NCBI GenBank assembly: GCA_032622095.1
Contig: CP136061.1
Location: 26,166,991-26,230,990 of the forward strand
DNA length: 64,000 nucleotides
From: Siphonodentalium dalli
Lineage: Eukaryota > Mollusca > Scaphopoda > Gadilida > Siphonodentaliidae
Direction: 5' to 3'
The notes under the pieces are model-generated. The model saw only the letters and a program-made list of their open reading frames with translations, ran no database searches and had not been told where the DNA came from. Both the position numbers and the translations under genes were made by a program. Within the stretch, counting starts at the first letter, position 1; every line of letters starts with the position of its first letter. Shown piece by piece: positions 32,685-45,590 of this stretch.

Positions 32685-33801
32685 AGGCACGGGCGGTATT
32701 TGTTGAGGAAAAATTCATATTTGTTCAAATCGCCATCCACAGAAGGAATATTAAAATAAATATAGTTTTGTTCATATGCCAAACATAATCAGCGCTTAAA
32801 TAGTATGTTGCCGTCAAGACGTAGGATGGTGTACGCACACAAAAGCCTGCTCGTGGTACAGAAGTGTTGCTTCTGTTTACATAACACTCCGCAATTATAT
32901 TGGTTAATCACACACAAATGATATAATAGCTCTTTGTTATTTCCATATCAGGAAAACAGTAACACATACCGCTCTTTATGTTTACCATATCCGGATATAA
33001 ACAAAAGCCAGGATCTGTAACGTGTTTTGCTTTTGTTTACATAACAAAGGATAAACAATTGACAATAAAATACTGTTTATGCAATATTTATGATTGGTAT
33101 AAGAACAAGGCATGCCTATATTTTGCTATTTTCTGTTTTTGGCATTTTTTGACGGAGGTGAACATTTTTATCTGCTTACCCACCGCCAACGCCGCCCGTA
33201 TCTTTAACTACATTACTATGAGTAATGAATTAAAATTGATACCGATCTAAAACAGTTTGACTAAAGTGCGATGAAGGTCAGAGGAGTCCAACCGAATCAT
33301 CGGTGCAACGCTGCGAATAACAGACTGGTTTATCGTCTTAAGAGATGGGCCGCGTTGGTAGTAGGTATGCTGTTAAAATATTCACCTCCGTCAAAAACGA
33401 CCGTAAACAGAAAGAATAGTAACATATATACAGACTTTGTTCTTAAACCATTCAGAAATATGGCATAAACCGTATGTTATTGTCAATTGTTTTCCCTTTG
33501 TTATGTAAACAAAAGCAAAAAACGTTACGTTTCCTGGATATAGAAATAATAAAGAGCGTTTATATCGGTTTTGTGTGATTAACCAATAGAATTGCACTTT
33601 GTTATGTAAACAGAAGCCCAACACCTGTAACACGAGCAAACTGTTGTTTACGTCCACCATCGTATGCCATGGCGACAATATACTATTGATGCGCTGATTA
33701 TGTTTGGCATATGAACAAAACTAAATATTTGTTAATATTCCTTCTGTTGGTGGCGATTTGAACAAATATGAATATTTCTTCAACGAACGCCGCCCGTGCC
33801 T
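32685..33801. mobile_element. TTAA-flanked foldback element, 1.1 kb
   Basis: The ends AGGCACGGGCGG and CCGCCCGTGCCT are flanked by TTAA (32681-32684 and 33802-33805). The two halves are long imperfect inverted repeats: GCTTTTGTTTACATAACAAA near 33029 is mirrored near 33500, and TCATATTTGTTCAAATCGCC near 32717 is mirrored near 33760. There is no ORF of note. It has the same TTAA/AGG termini as the element at 8592-11471, hence the same broad class (piggyBac/Kolobok-like), but unrelated interior. Confidence 0.82.
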
Positions 33802-33805
33802 TTAA

Positions 33806-33968
33806 CTTATGTTATACTAAATTAAACATCTCAATCAATTAACAAGTGTACATAGAATGGTCTATTATTTATTTCCAGGAATGTATAGGTAATATAAGCA
33901 GACGACAGATACATGTAACAGTACAGAACATAATGAGTCCTATTTATTGAGAGAAATGTTTAGATAAT
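33806..33968 (+). repeat. Dispersed repeat fragment (three copies in window)
   Basis: GTGTACATAGAATGGTCTAT, then TTATTTCCAGGAATGTA, then AAGCAGACGACAGAT also appears at about 48055-48180 and about 48400-48475. Its position directly before a reverse transcriptase remnant suggests a 5' region of that retroelement, but this is unproven. Confidence 0.6.
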
Positions 33969-35215
33969 ATGAGTTATTTTGACAACGAATTATTATTGAA
34001 TATATCTATAGCCTACTGCCTGCCCACCAATCACTGCGCACTGTACTATATGCTGTATATTGACAGTCTTATTTATGCACTTGAATCGTCAAACTCGCGG
34101 TTACGTATGAGTACAATTGTTTGCTCTGCACCAACACAGGCATATGCTATGCTTCTGACTCCTTTGTCGGAAGTAGGCATTAGAAATATGTGTGATATAT
34201 GTTATCAATATAGTAAAGTTTGGCGGTTCATTTACAACCAATCAAAGACTCATGTCATCGTATTCAGCGAATCGAAACATGAACACAACGAACTGTCTCG
34301 ACATTGGCAAATGGGCGATAAGTATATAGAGGAAATCTCATCAACAGTTCACCTCGGGATACCTGTTTCGGAATTCACATTCAACAGCGACCTTATCGAA
34401 CACATTGTGGATAAGACGAGAAATGCATATTTTCAGCTAACAAAATGCGGCTTGTATGCAGGTGGTATAACCCAAAAAAAGCTCATACAAACTATATCAA
34501 TGTATGGTATTACCAGCTGGAACATATGGCTCAGAACTCGTGTGGGGATTATCTCACACAAACCAATCGGTTCTGTGTCAAATTAATTCAAGGTCGTCCA
34601 TATCGAACACGAATGGATATAGCTCTGGGGTTAGTTGGCAGCACATCCCTCGAATCTTATATTGAAAAACACAAACTAAACTTCCTTGGATCTATATGTA
34701 GACTTAAAACAGGAAAAACTGCCAAAGAAGTGTTTCTCTTCCGACTTCACGAGTCTCTTCTGCGACGAGATACAAATATTAACACTTTCCTTTCAGATAT
34801 ATCAAAAATCATTGATAAGTACAATCTAACTGATAATCTATTTATATACTTATCAAATGGCGTATTTCCTTCAAACACCAGATGGAAATATGATGTAAAT
34901 TCGGCCATTTACGGCCGTGAATCGTCGCAGTGGTGCTCGGGACTGCTGGAAGATGAAAGCTTCAATATATTCAGAGAAGCGCAAAAACACTTTAAATTAT
35001 CAGTCTTGTGGTCCTCATGTCGACAATTTCCAACTGAAAAGCGCGCGTACATATCGTGTGCAAATATATTGGCACGAACAACATACGGTGGACCTGGGCT
35101 TTGTTACTTGTGTAATCGTCAGTTCAACAGTTTAGTGAATCATGTTATTTTACAATGCTCACCATTGTCGCACCCGCATACTAATTTTTGGTACCGTTTG
35201 ACAAAAAAGGATTAA
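33969..35215 (+). pseudogene. Non-LTR retrotransposon reverse transcriptase remnant
   Basis: The first frame (33969-34586) has the late RT region: YIDSLIYALESS, CSAPTQAYAMLLTPLS where YADD/ADD-type catalytic acids should be, then DICYQYSKVWRFIYNQSKTHVIVF and STVHLGIPV. The catalytic acidic pair is gone (AYAM). A frame change near 34540-34575 leads to 34445-35215, which holds the thumb-like and C-terminal region ending CYLCNRQFNSLVNHVILQCS, a Cys/His motif typical of CR1/L2-type ORF2 ends. There is no endonuclease domain. This is an old dead LINE fragment. Confidence 0.8.
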
Positions 35216-35321
35216 CTGTCATGTGGACTGTTTTTATGGAGATGTAACCGTGAGGTAAGTGGACATATCTTGTGTAAAACCCGAAACTATTACAAAATAG
35301 TCCACATGACAGTTAATCCTT
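35208..35321. repeat. Small foldback at the LINE end
   Basis: AAGGATTAACTGTCATGTGG at the left recurs inverted at 35301-35321. The loop between is about 70 bp. Confidence 0.65.
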
Positions 35322-36331
35322 ATATTTATATACATTTAGCGAAAAAGCCACTTTTGTAAATGTATTTAAATCGAAAAGTGTATCGTGACAAAAACAGCCC
35401 AAAATACCCAATAGCACCCTTGGCAAAAGTTAATAGGAATAATTTCTCTTCATATTGAAACCCGATGATGTATTAAGTCAATCCTGCGCGAGTCCAAATG
35501 CGCCCAAAACAATACGCGTTCGTCTTTCCAAACCCAATGACGTATCGACGGTGTTATGAGCTTGGTGTTATGAGCCGTTGCGCATTCACCGAGAAATAAC
35601 TGCAACTAGCCACGTGGGCGCCGACCAATCAGAAATTCTGGATTTAGTGATGACAACACTTAGTATGTAAATATATGTATATGGAGTGTCATGCTTTCTT
35701 CATATTGACGATATGAATGAGTCAGAGAAAGTCGCAACATTCCTTGGGTTCCCTTCGTCGGACACCCTTTTTTACCCCGAAGACCAAATGCAGTTCATTA
35801 ATATCTTTGTAATTACAACTGCATATTTGTGGTTATCATATGAACTGATGGTTGGGCCACCAAAGCAACACAACATACACACCACGTTCATAACCAGTAG
35901 TTAACTCGTCTATTGTTGTATTTGTACAACGCGTGTTTGCACCTGTAGTTGGCGTGGGCCTGTCGTCAACTTAACTGGGGTCTGATCGCGCACATTTTCT
36001 GTATATAAACGGGTGGTTATATTGAGAGAGCGGGTGATGGGATCGTTGACTCTTGACAAACAAACGCCGGTCTTGGGTTGATACTGTCCATCGTTTTCTT
36101 CCTTGGTGTGGGCATCCGGTTTGATATACCCATGCAGCATGTGCTTTGTGCTTTCAAACCAGTTTGTCGTGTATGCAATGCTGCAGCAATCATGCATGAA
36201 CTAATTTATGTGTTAATTTAAATGTTTAGATATCTTGGCCGCCTACATGTGCTAATCTATTTACTTATGTATGCAATTGCCTGTGACGTTGCATGTATTG
36301 TATTTGTGTCTGTGACGTGATGTCAGTATAT
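35322..36331. other. Host non-coding DNA
   Basis: No gene recognised. Open frames at 35686-35904 and 35910-36197 lack signatures. Confidence 0.4.
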
Positions 36332-37659
36332 AGTGCAGCGGCCAAACGCCAAAAGTGGTCGGGTACCCCTACCCACGGTAGAACAAGTTAAAACCAACTA
36401 TTTTTGAAGGAGAAATGTATACTGTTGACGAAAATGATAGAAAAAATAACGGAATTGGTGGTGGCTATTCTCAAATCGACGATGAACGATACCCACCAGT
36501 GACTTTTTCCAGACATTAACGATTTTGGTAAAGTGAGTCATGCGGCGATGTCCTAAGTTATTTGCCCACATTGTTGGTGTTAAAATTACTACAGCATACC
36601 ATATCTGTACCTGATATGCAAAAAGCGTTGGTTAATTTAGATTTTCCTGCCATTTTGAGCCGAAACATTTATTTTTTGTTGAAAAATCGCTCTTTTTCAC
36701 AAAAATAATATTTTTCAAACATTATCATTCAAACGGATATTGCAATAATACTGAAATATTTAGCCCATATGGTGTAGTAGTTATCTGACAATCATATGAA
36801 GAAAGAAATTAACTGAAATTTTAAACGGTTTACGAGATATTGGATTTTAGCTACCCCTCCCCCAAACACGTTTTTGGTCGAAAAAATACATATTTTTGGT
36901 AACGACATTACAAACATTTTCTAATTGATCTGAATGGGACCCAATATGAATCTTGTACTGAAAGTTTTGTCCAGAGATACCGTTTAATTGATCACAGATG
37001 TGTTCAGGCTCTCAGACCCCCAGTTACAACAACAACAATTATTGTACTGATAACAGGTAATTTTGCATACATTAACATCAATGTTAAGTACTAAAACCTT
37101 TGTTATAAACAACACGCGACTAACTATATAATTCATATGGCTCAGTAGTTATCTGAACATCACAAGTAGAAAGAATTTGACAGAAATTGTGAACGGTTTT
37201 CCAGATATTGGAATGAGGTACCGCTCCCCCGGACGAGAGTTGGTAGAAAAAATACATATTTATGATAACGACAACACAGACCTTTCTAAATTATTTGAAT
37301 GGGCATCTAATCATGATTCGTGTGATGAAAACCTGATCCGTAGACACCGCGAGCGTGGTTATAGATGTCCTCAGGTTTCCAAACCCCCAGTTACAACAAC
37401 AACAAAACATTTTATTTATAACATGTAATTTTATATTAACACATATCGACTTTGAGGAACTGAAGTATTTGTTCAAATTGTTCTAAACAACACATGATAT
37501 AGACTAACATAATCATAAAGAACAAAATCATTGTTGCTTCCATAGTGATTGATAGGGTCCCTCTAAATCGACCAAATTATAGAAACAATGAATATTGTAT
37601 TTTATATCTCATAAACTAGTTTGACCAAGGTGGAAGCGTTAGTTCAAATATGTTCTATG

Positions 37660-40300
37660 TTTTGAGGCCCCCTGCCGTATTAGAAGTCTTGAACACACCG
37701 CGAACTGAAAGAATATGATCTCAATATCAAGAATCATGTAACTACAAATGACAGTTACATAAGGAAATACACAATGTTTATGGATGGGTTTGTTCCCGAA
37801 ATAGTGTGGCACTTTACAAAACGAGGCTGCGTGGTAAATATGAAGGGCGAATTTTCTATTTTTTCGAGAACACTCTACCCGATTTAAAGGCTTGAACACA
37901 ATACGAAATGAAGCTATATGCTCTCTATAGCATGGAATATAGTAGGCTACTATCAGAGAATACATAATTTGTATGGGTGGGTTGTGCCTGTGTCGCTTTA
38001 CACAAAGTGGCTGATAAATAAGAAAGTCGAATTTGCTATGTTTTGAGGACCCCCCTACACAATTGAAGTGTTAAAGTTGAACAAACCACGAACTGAAATG
38101 ATTGCTGTAAATATTGACTGAGCATGTGGGCAAAGGATAGTAATATCGGGACGTACATAATGTTGATGGATGGGTTGGTTGGTTCCGGAAAGCCTTTAGC
38201 ACTTTACAAAAATTGGATGGCAAACGCCAAAGGCGAATATGTTTTGTTTTGTGGGACCCCTTTATAAGCCCATTTAAACTCTTGAACACACCATGCGCCA
38301 AATATATATGCTTTTATTGTTAACTCACAATGTGAACGAAAGGTATTGCTGTCAGGGAATATCCAATTTATATGGGTAGTTTGGTTCCCAAATCCTAGAG
38401 TACTTTACAAAAGGCGACTGGCAAATACCAAAGCTGAATATTTTCTTTGAGCACCCTACCCCATTTAAAGTCTTAAACACACCAATGGATGGATATGTTC
38501 TCAATATTAACTATGTGTGGACAAATGGTAGGTAATACAAGAAATATACATCTTCAGTGGGTGGGTGGGTTTCCGAATGGCTTGGACACTTTACAAAAAG
38601 TGGCTAGCAAAGAGAAGGCGAATTCTCAGTTGTGGGTACCCATAACCCTTCTAAACTCTTTAGCGCACACTGAACCGAATCTATATGCTCTCAATATTAA
38701 CTGAGTGTGTGAACGAAAGGTAGTGCTGTCATGTATTATGTACAATTTGTATGTGTGGTTTGGTTCCCGAAATCCTGGAGCACTTTACAAAAGGCAGCTG
38801 GCAAATACGAAATGTGATTTTTGTTTAGGCCATACTACATTTGAAGTCTTGAACACACAATGAACCGAAATGATATGCTCCCAATATTAACTGAGTGTGT
38901 AGAGAAATGGACGCTATATCAAGAGTATAGTATATCAGGGTCTTGAATGTCTGGGTCACTTTACAAACAGCTGTTGGCGAAAGAGAAAGGCGGATACTCA
39001 CTGTTTTGAGGGACCCCATTAACCCATTTAATATCTTGATCACAACATGAACTGAAGTTATATTATCTCATACGTAGCTGAGTGTGTGATCGAAAGGTAT
39101 TGCTATCAATCCTGGAACACTTAAACAAATTATATGATCTCAATGTTAACTGAAGTTGTGGACAAATGGGAGTATTATCTGGAAATACGAATCTGTTATG
39201 GATGAGATGGTTCCCGAAAGTCTATGGCACTTTACAACAAGCGGCCGGCAAACGAAAGGGCTAAATTTCACTGTCTCCTGGGACTCCAATCCCTATCTGA
39301 AGTCTTGAACACACCACTACCACAAGGCATATGCTATCAATATCACCCGAGATTGTGACCGAATGGCTGTTCTGTCAGAAAAGATGCAATGCTCTCGCGA
39401 GCCCACCGTTCGCGAGAATACCGTGCGACATTACACAAAGCAGATGACAAACGATGAAGGCGAATTTTAAGGGACCCTACCCCATGTAAACCATATAAAC
39501 CTACCACGAACTGAATGGATGTGCCCTCAAGGTCAAACGAAGATCTGGACAAATGGCTATGCTATCAAGAAATACACAATTGTTATAGATGGGTTGGTAC
39601 CCGACAGTCAGGGACACTTTACAAAAAGCGACTGGAAAATAAATAATGCGATTTTTCTATGTTTGTATTACCCCCTTCCCAATTTGAAGACTATAGAACA
39701 CACCGCGAACTGGAACGATATCATCCTTGACTGAGTATATGGACAATGGGGAGTTAGTTGTACAAGGACGTACACAATGTAAATATATGGATTGGGTTCA
39801 GAAAGCATGAGCACTTAACGAAAAGTGGCTGGAAAATAAGAACGGCAAAATTTTGAGGACCCCTACTTTATTTGAAGTCTTGGACGACACCACATGGTGA
39901 AATGATATGACCTCAATATTAACTGAGGGCTTGACCAAAGGTTAGTTTTTATCAGAATATATATATGTGTTGGTTCCCGATAGTCTGCACCATGTGGCAC
40001 TCCACAACAAGCGGCTGCCAAATGTTCACTGTTTTATGTACCCCTACCTTATTTGAAGTCTTGAACACATCATGTACTGAAGGGATTATGATTTTAATAT
40101 CAACATATATTGTGGCCGAAACTATTCGATATATAAGGCTGTATTGGTTTCCGACATCATATGACATTTCACAAAAAGCGGCTGGCAAATAACAAAAATT
40201 CAATTTTAACTGTTTATGTGACAATTACGCTATTTTAAGCCATGACAACTCGATGGACATGCTCCCAATTTTAACTGAGTCTGTGGACATAGGGTAGTTC
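37660..40300. repeat. ~190-bp satellite, about 14 units
   Basis: The block CTTGAACACACC, then AACTGAA, ATATGCTC and TCAATATTAACTGAG, followed by GGTTCCCGAAA and CACTTTACAAAA, recurs at about 37690, 37892, 38076, 38282, 38471, 38658, 38850, 39034, 39305, 39490, 39691, 39880, 40062 and 40240. Units are diverged. All lies within the inverted-repeat element. Confidence 0.8.
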
Positions 40301-40603
40301 TATCAGGAGGTAAACAATTTATCTGGGAGAGAGAGACTGTATGTGAAAAGTGAGGATGTAATCCAGTTGGAGCTGATTGGACACAATGATATACACATAG
40401 TTTCGTTGGAGCTGATTGGACACAACGATACACAGATAATGTTGTTTGTGTCATTGATACGTCCGTCGCCGTGAGATTACAGACGATCTGGTGGGGGTAA
40501 ATTTCCCGCTCAGCAGGGTTTCAATGCTTTTCACGAAGTTTTAACAAATGACAGCATTATGGAAATCGCTTTGTTTTCGAGATAAATGTTTGAACCCCGT
40601 CAA

Positions 40604-40828
40604 CTATTTTAATATTTTCGCGATGACTGAGTTGCTGTGTTCCACACAAAAGAGTATTTCTGATAAAATGACATTCAGTATGGCGAATAGAAGTTCAGTC
40701 CTAGGACCACTGTATTCAGGACATTCCAATAAGTAATGATATGTTGTTTCTATTTTGCCACAATGACAGATAGGGGACGTTTTAATGTGATTACTCAATA
40801 GGTCATAGTTCAAACTACTGCATTTCAA
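40604..40828 (-). pseudogene. LINE ORF2 C-terminal fragment
   Basis: The minus-strand frame contains CHCGKIETTYHYLLECPEYS, the Cys-His motif at the end of many CR1/Jockey-type ORF2 proteins. Nothing else of the protein is present; the fragment is embedded in the 5.3-kb inverted-repeat element. Confidence 0.65.
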
Positions 40829-41606
40829 TCTTAAGCGATAATGGAGTACTTGTGATATGCGACATTTACTCTATTAAATAGCAAATAAAATGGGTTGTTG
40901 TTGTAATTTGGGATCTGGAAGCCCGAACACATCTGTAATCACTTAAGCAATGTCGCCGTGCTCAATTTTCAACAAACGAATTATGTTGGGTCCCATTATG
41001 ATCAATTGGGAAATTTGGTAAAGTTCTGAACAAAAATATGTAATTTTTCGACCAAAACGTGTTTGGGGGAGGGGTAGCTAAAATCCATTATTTCGCAAAT
41101 CGTTCTAAATTTCTGTTAACTTCTTCCTGCATATGCTTGGCAGATATCTGCTTCACCATAAGTATTAAATATTTCGGCATTATAGAAATATCCATTTGAA
41201 TGATAATGTTTGAAAAATAATATTTTTGTGAAAAAGTGCGATTTTTCAGCAAAAAATAAATGTTTCGGCTCCAAATGGCAGGAAAGTCTAAATTAATCAA
41301 CACTTTTTTCATATCAGGTAGAGGTATGTTATGATATAGTAATTTTAACCCCAACAATATTGGCAAATAGGTTAGGACATAGCCACAGGGCTCGCTTTAC
41401 CAAAATCGTTAATTTCTGGAAAAAGTCACTGGTGGGTATCGCTCATCGTCGATTTGACAATAGCCACCACCAATTCAGTTATTTTTCACTATCATTTTCG
41501 TCAACAGTATATATTTCTCCTTCAAAAACAGTTGGTTTTAACTTGTTCTACCGTGGGTAGGGGTATCTCGAAAACTAGAGCTCTTTTTCGATTTGGCCGC
41601 TGCACT

Positions 41607-43317
41607 AATATCTGTTCTCTGCATGCATACTCGTGTCTCTGCGTTTGAAAGTTGTTTGCCTGTTTGTGCGTATGCATCACCATGCATGCTGAGTTTCTGC
41701 ATGCGAGGGAGTATGTGTGTGTCTACGTGTGTGAGGTGTGTGTGTCTATGTGAGGTTGTGTATGAGAGGGTGTGTGAGGGTGTGTGTGGATGAAAGTGAA
41801 TGTACACGTGAGTGCCACGTGGTCGTGGGTGGTGATTGGTAAATGTGTGCAATGGTGTGGCTGTGTATAAGCGTGAGATTGCGAGTGTACGTTGATCAAT
41901 GCTGTATATACTACTAATATATTAGTTATTATTATTTTCCCCAACATTTTGTAAACCTACAACTCACTCGTGTTACTTGCTTTTTTTCTTATTCTACTGT
42001 AAATATGTTCTTGTCCAATATTATATACTCTCACATGAGGAGGCCAATAAAGATATATATAGCTTACTGCCTGCCCACCCATCAGTGCGTATAGGGCCCC
42101 ATCGATCAGTTTAATGCGAGAAGAGTTACCACATATTGTTATTTAATATGATTTGTCTCTAAATTAGTCGTGAATCATTGTATTATAGTAGAATACATTT
42201 TTGTACTCTTGGGAAGATATCAATGTTATGATCTATTTGTATAATGAATATGATCCTTTAATATGACCATTCTAATTGGTTGTTGCGACGACCTTGGGGG
42301 CATAATGTTCGTTTGTAAACTTTCGACAATAACAGAAGTGTTCTGGATTCTCTGTCAGGCCAATCAGAATTATCCTGTAAGGGATTTTGATACCTCTTTC
42401 TGAGACATATAATGTTCGTAGAAAGGTAGTTCGAGTATCTATCGACCTATTTCAACAATTCAGAAGCGATTATTATTAGATGTATTTTGTGGCCCAAATC
42501 GCAGCCATGTGACTTTAAGTGTATTTTGTGGTGCAAGTCGCCGCCATGTGACTTTAACCCTCTGTGCGGTCTATCTGCGACCAACAAACACAGCCAACAC
42601 ATACATCGTCTGCTGTGCGTTTGATCAGCACCTAATACACCCACCAAGGCCTTTATCTATCCAGACGGCTCCTGTATGTCGGCATATTGTGCTAATGTCA
42701 TAATGTGTGGTTGAGGTAGATCAAAAGCAGGCCTTATTCTATATAATTAATTAGGGGCGAATTCATATAATACTTCCGTTCTGTTTAATTCGACAGCTGG
42801 GTGCACAGTATATTTGAACTGCAAGACACTTAACGTATAGAGACGTCACCCGATGCGGGGAAACCGGATATCTCTCACATCCAATAAAATATACAGTCGT
42901 ATACGATGTTGCAGCCCAGCATATTGTCTCCATGGGTCGCTACCATGTACCCATAATTTAATGCACTATGAGTAATATAAGCCCCAACAATAGAAGGCTG
43001 AACTAAAAATCATTTGTCGAATAATAATGATATGCATGAATTTTGAAAACATTTTTTTTTCTTTTTTAAAAACTGCTGAAGCGTCGAGTTTCGAATGGCA
43101 GTGGTGACAAAAGCTTTTGATTGCCGTCTAGGGTATATTTTCCAACAGCAACAAAATATTTGAAATAATTTATCAGTGTATTTATCTATATAAAATGCAC
43201 GATAACTGTTAGTTCGCATGCGCCGGCATACATATAATACCTGCATTGTATATAGACGTGAGTGTTCGGTAATCAGAGACGTTCCAACTGTGTGGAAATT
43301 TCATACCTGCCAAAACA
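41607..43317. other. Host non-coding DNA with TG-rich simple repeat
   Basis: 41690-41880 is a degenerate (TG)n/GTGAG tract. Near 42485-42560 a ~50-bp segment (GTGTATTTTGTGG...CGCCATGTGACTTTAA) is duplicated. No gene seen. Confidence 0.45.
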
Positions 43318-43690
43318 ATAATTTATAGGGGAATTAATTGTTTTTGGACCAATATTTGAATTTTTTCCTTCTTTGGTCAAAATTTTGGACTGAAATGGTC
43401 ATCAGTTGGAAATTTTCCAACCTTGGGAGGGGGTGACATGTTGGAAATTTCCAACACTTGAAAAGCTTGTGTCCTGGTCCCTCACCCGTGGCCAGTCAAA
43501 AACTGCTAGTGAAATTTAAGAAAACAATATTGTCATATATTTGGTCAACATTGTCATTGGAGTTATCATCAGGTTTGAAATTTCCAACTATATAGGAAGG
43601 TTTGGGGCTAGTCTAGATGCTAGGTTTTTGCGATTTTTTTGTCCAGATTTCAATTTTTTCGCATCGTTCATTGTCCCTCCCCCGTGGGAA
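43318..43690 (+). repeat. Direct repeat, copy 1
   Basis: About 95% identical over ~370 bp to 44790-45160 (start GGGGAATTAATTGTTTTTGG; both include TTGGAAATTTCCAACACTTG). The copies are ~1.47 kb apart and in the same orientation. Related shorter motifs lie between them (43780-43900). Confidence 0.8.
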
Positions 43691-44789
43691 TACAATGCTA
43701 ATTATTTTAACAAAACAATATTTTACCACATTTGATTAAACTTGTGGACTGAAATGGTCATTCTTCCGAAATGTTGGAGAATTTTCAAACCTGACGGGGA
43801 GTACATTGTATGAGGTTTAAAATTCAAATTCCCAACACTATAGGAAAGCTTCAGTTGAGGCCAGTCTAGATGCTAGGATTTGCGATTTTCTAGTATAGTT
43901 TTCAAAATTTTCTTACACTAGGACGAACATCAATCCATTGTCAGCCCGGTGTGTCGTGGTCCCTTGTCCATTTGTCCGGAGTTGGACCACTAGATGTTAG
44001 GTTTTATACAATTTTTCAGGTTAAAATATCTCAATGTTCTCATACCGGGAATATATAACCATGGTCTATGAATATATAGGATATTAGGCCCGATCAAGGA
44101 CTGAGGTACAAGGGGGTTTAAATGGGATTATGGAAAACTTGTGTTTGGTCTGATTATGATTTAAGGGGTGTGCAGTTGGAATTACCCAACCCCCAACAGA
44201 GACCCTCTAGCCACGTCACGGTGTCGGGTTTATTATAAATGCATTTTAATGGCTTTTCATACTCGAGTACCCCAACTGGAATGAATAATAGCATGCTAAT
44301 GAATTGTTCATCGGGTGGGGCGCCATCTGTCGATATCACCATTCTAGCCACCCGCCGAGTGCAGGAGGGACATACAGATGCGGACCGTCTTCACTTTTTG
44401 GACAATACAACACCTGTCTTACCTGGGATATACTATAAAGGCTGGATAGTTTATTCTAGTGGTGTAATGGGAAGTAAATCATCTGCATTTTCTGCCTGGA
44501 TGATTGGTGTTTTCGCAATGGGGCCTTTTACAAGGAAGTTCGTATTTCCTTTGACGATTTTTACACTTTTATTCACCATCACCGTGAATTCCCTGGTAAG
44601 TATTCTCGCGTTCAATTATAGTATAGTACTTCTACATTCATTATACTGCTGACTTCAGTTCTCATTTTATTATACACTAGCAGGTCAAATTTTTCAACAT
44701 TTGGAAATTTCATACCTGCCAAAACATTAGTTTGAAATTTCACACCAACAGTAGATTTAAAATGTTCTTGTAGTTTGATTTCCGAACAA

Positions 44790-45160
44790 TTTATAAGGGG
44801 AATTAATTGTTTTTGGACCAATATTTGAATTGTTTCCTTCTTTGGTCAAAATTTGGACTGAAATGGTCATCAGTTGGGAATGTTCCAACCTTGGGAAGGG
44901 GTGACATGTTGGAAATTTCCAACACTTGAAAAGCTTGTGTCCTGGTCCCTCACCCGTGGCCAGTCAAACACTGCTAGCAAATTTAAGAAGACAATATTGT
45001 CGTATACTTGGTCAACATTGTCATTGGAATTATCATCAGGTTTGAAATTTCCAACTATATAGGAAGGTTTGGGGCTAGTCTAGATGCTAGGTTTTTGTGA
45101 TTGTTTTGTTCAGATTTCAAACTTTTCGCATTGTTCATTGTCCCCCCAATGGGAATACAA
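44790..45160 (+). repeat. Direct repeat, copy 2
   Basis: Second copy of 43318-43690. The intervening ~1.1 kb carries no reverse transcriptase or integrase signature, so a tandem segmental duplication is more likely than an LTR pair. Confidence 0.8.
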
Positions 45161-45389
45161 TTGTATGATTTTTTTAAACCTGCCCGTGGCCATTGAGCAG
45201 CCCCTGACAGAGGTTGTCCACCCTTACGAGATGGTCAATAGTCCCCACAAAGAGCGGACAGTCAATTAACCCCGCCGTGAACCCCATCACCAACGCGACG
45301 TAATTTTGTTTGGTATCATGTGTTGCGTTCTAAAAATAGGTCGATTACAGTGGATTCGTTCATGACGAAATATGAGTGCGACAGAGAAT

Positions 45390-45590
45390 ATTGTTTGATC
45401 TAAAACAACTCGAACGAATGGCAGTCTAGCTATTCACAAAGAATTGTAAATCAACTGCGTCTGTTCCCGTATATCTCTGTTGCGTTGTATTGTAGATCTA
45501 AAACAACTCGAACGAATGGCAGTCTAGCTATTCACAAAGAATTGTAAATCAACTGCGTCTGTTCCCGTATATCTCTGTTGCGTTGAATTG
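45390..45590 (+). repeat. ~100-bp tandem duplication
   Basis: GATCTAAAACAACTCGAACG through CCGTATATCTCTGTTGCGTT occurs twice in immediate succession (start ~45397 and ~45495), almost without change. Confidence 0.85.

Larger units (their letters stand above)
36332..41606. mobile_element. 5.3-kb element with ~0.65-kb TIRs and internal satellite
   Basis: It begins AGTGCAGCGGCCAAA and ends TTTGGCCGCTGCACT. The inverted repeats extend inward for about 650 bp (CCCCTACCCACGGTAGAACA, CATTATCATTCAAA and others, 36332-~37000 and ~40940-41606). The interior is dominated by a ~190-bp tandem repeat. No transposase is visible, and flanking bases (tatat/aatat) give no clear target duplication. It is probably non-autonomous. 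Confidence 0.82.

Noticed and set aside
44239-44652. 137-codon frame with hydrophobic C-terminus and a GTAAGT at about 44595
   Set aside because: Could be an exon, but there is no family match, no partner exon found, and it sits between duplicated repeats.
43318-45160. LTR retrotransposon
   Set aside because: No primer-binding site, polypurine tract or gag/pol signature between the repeats.
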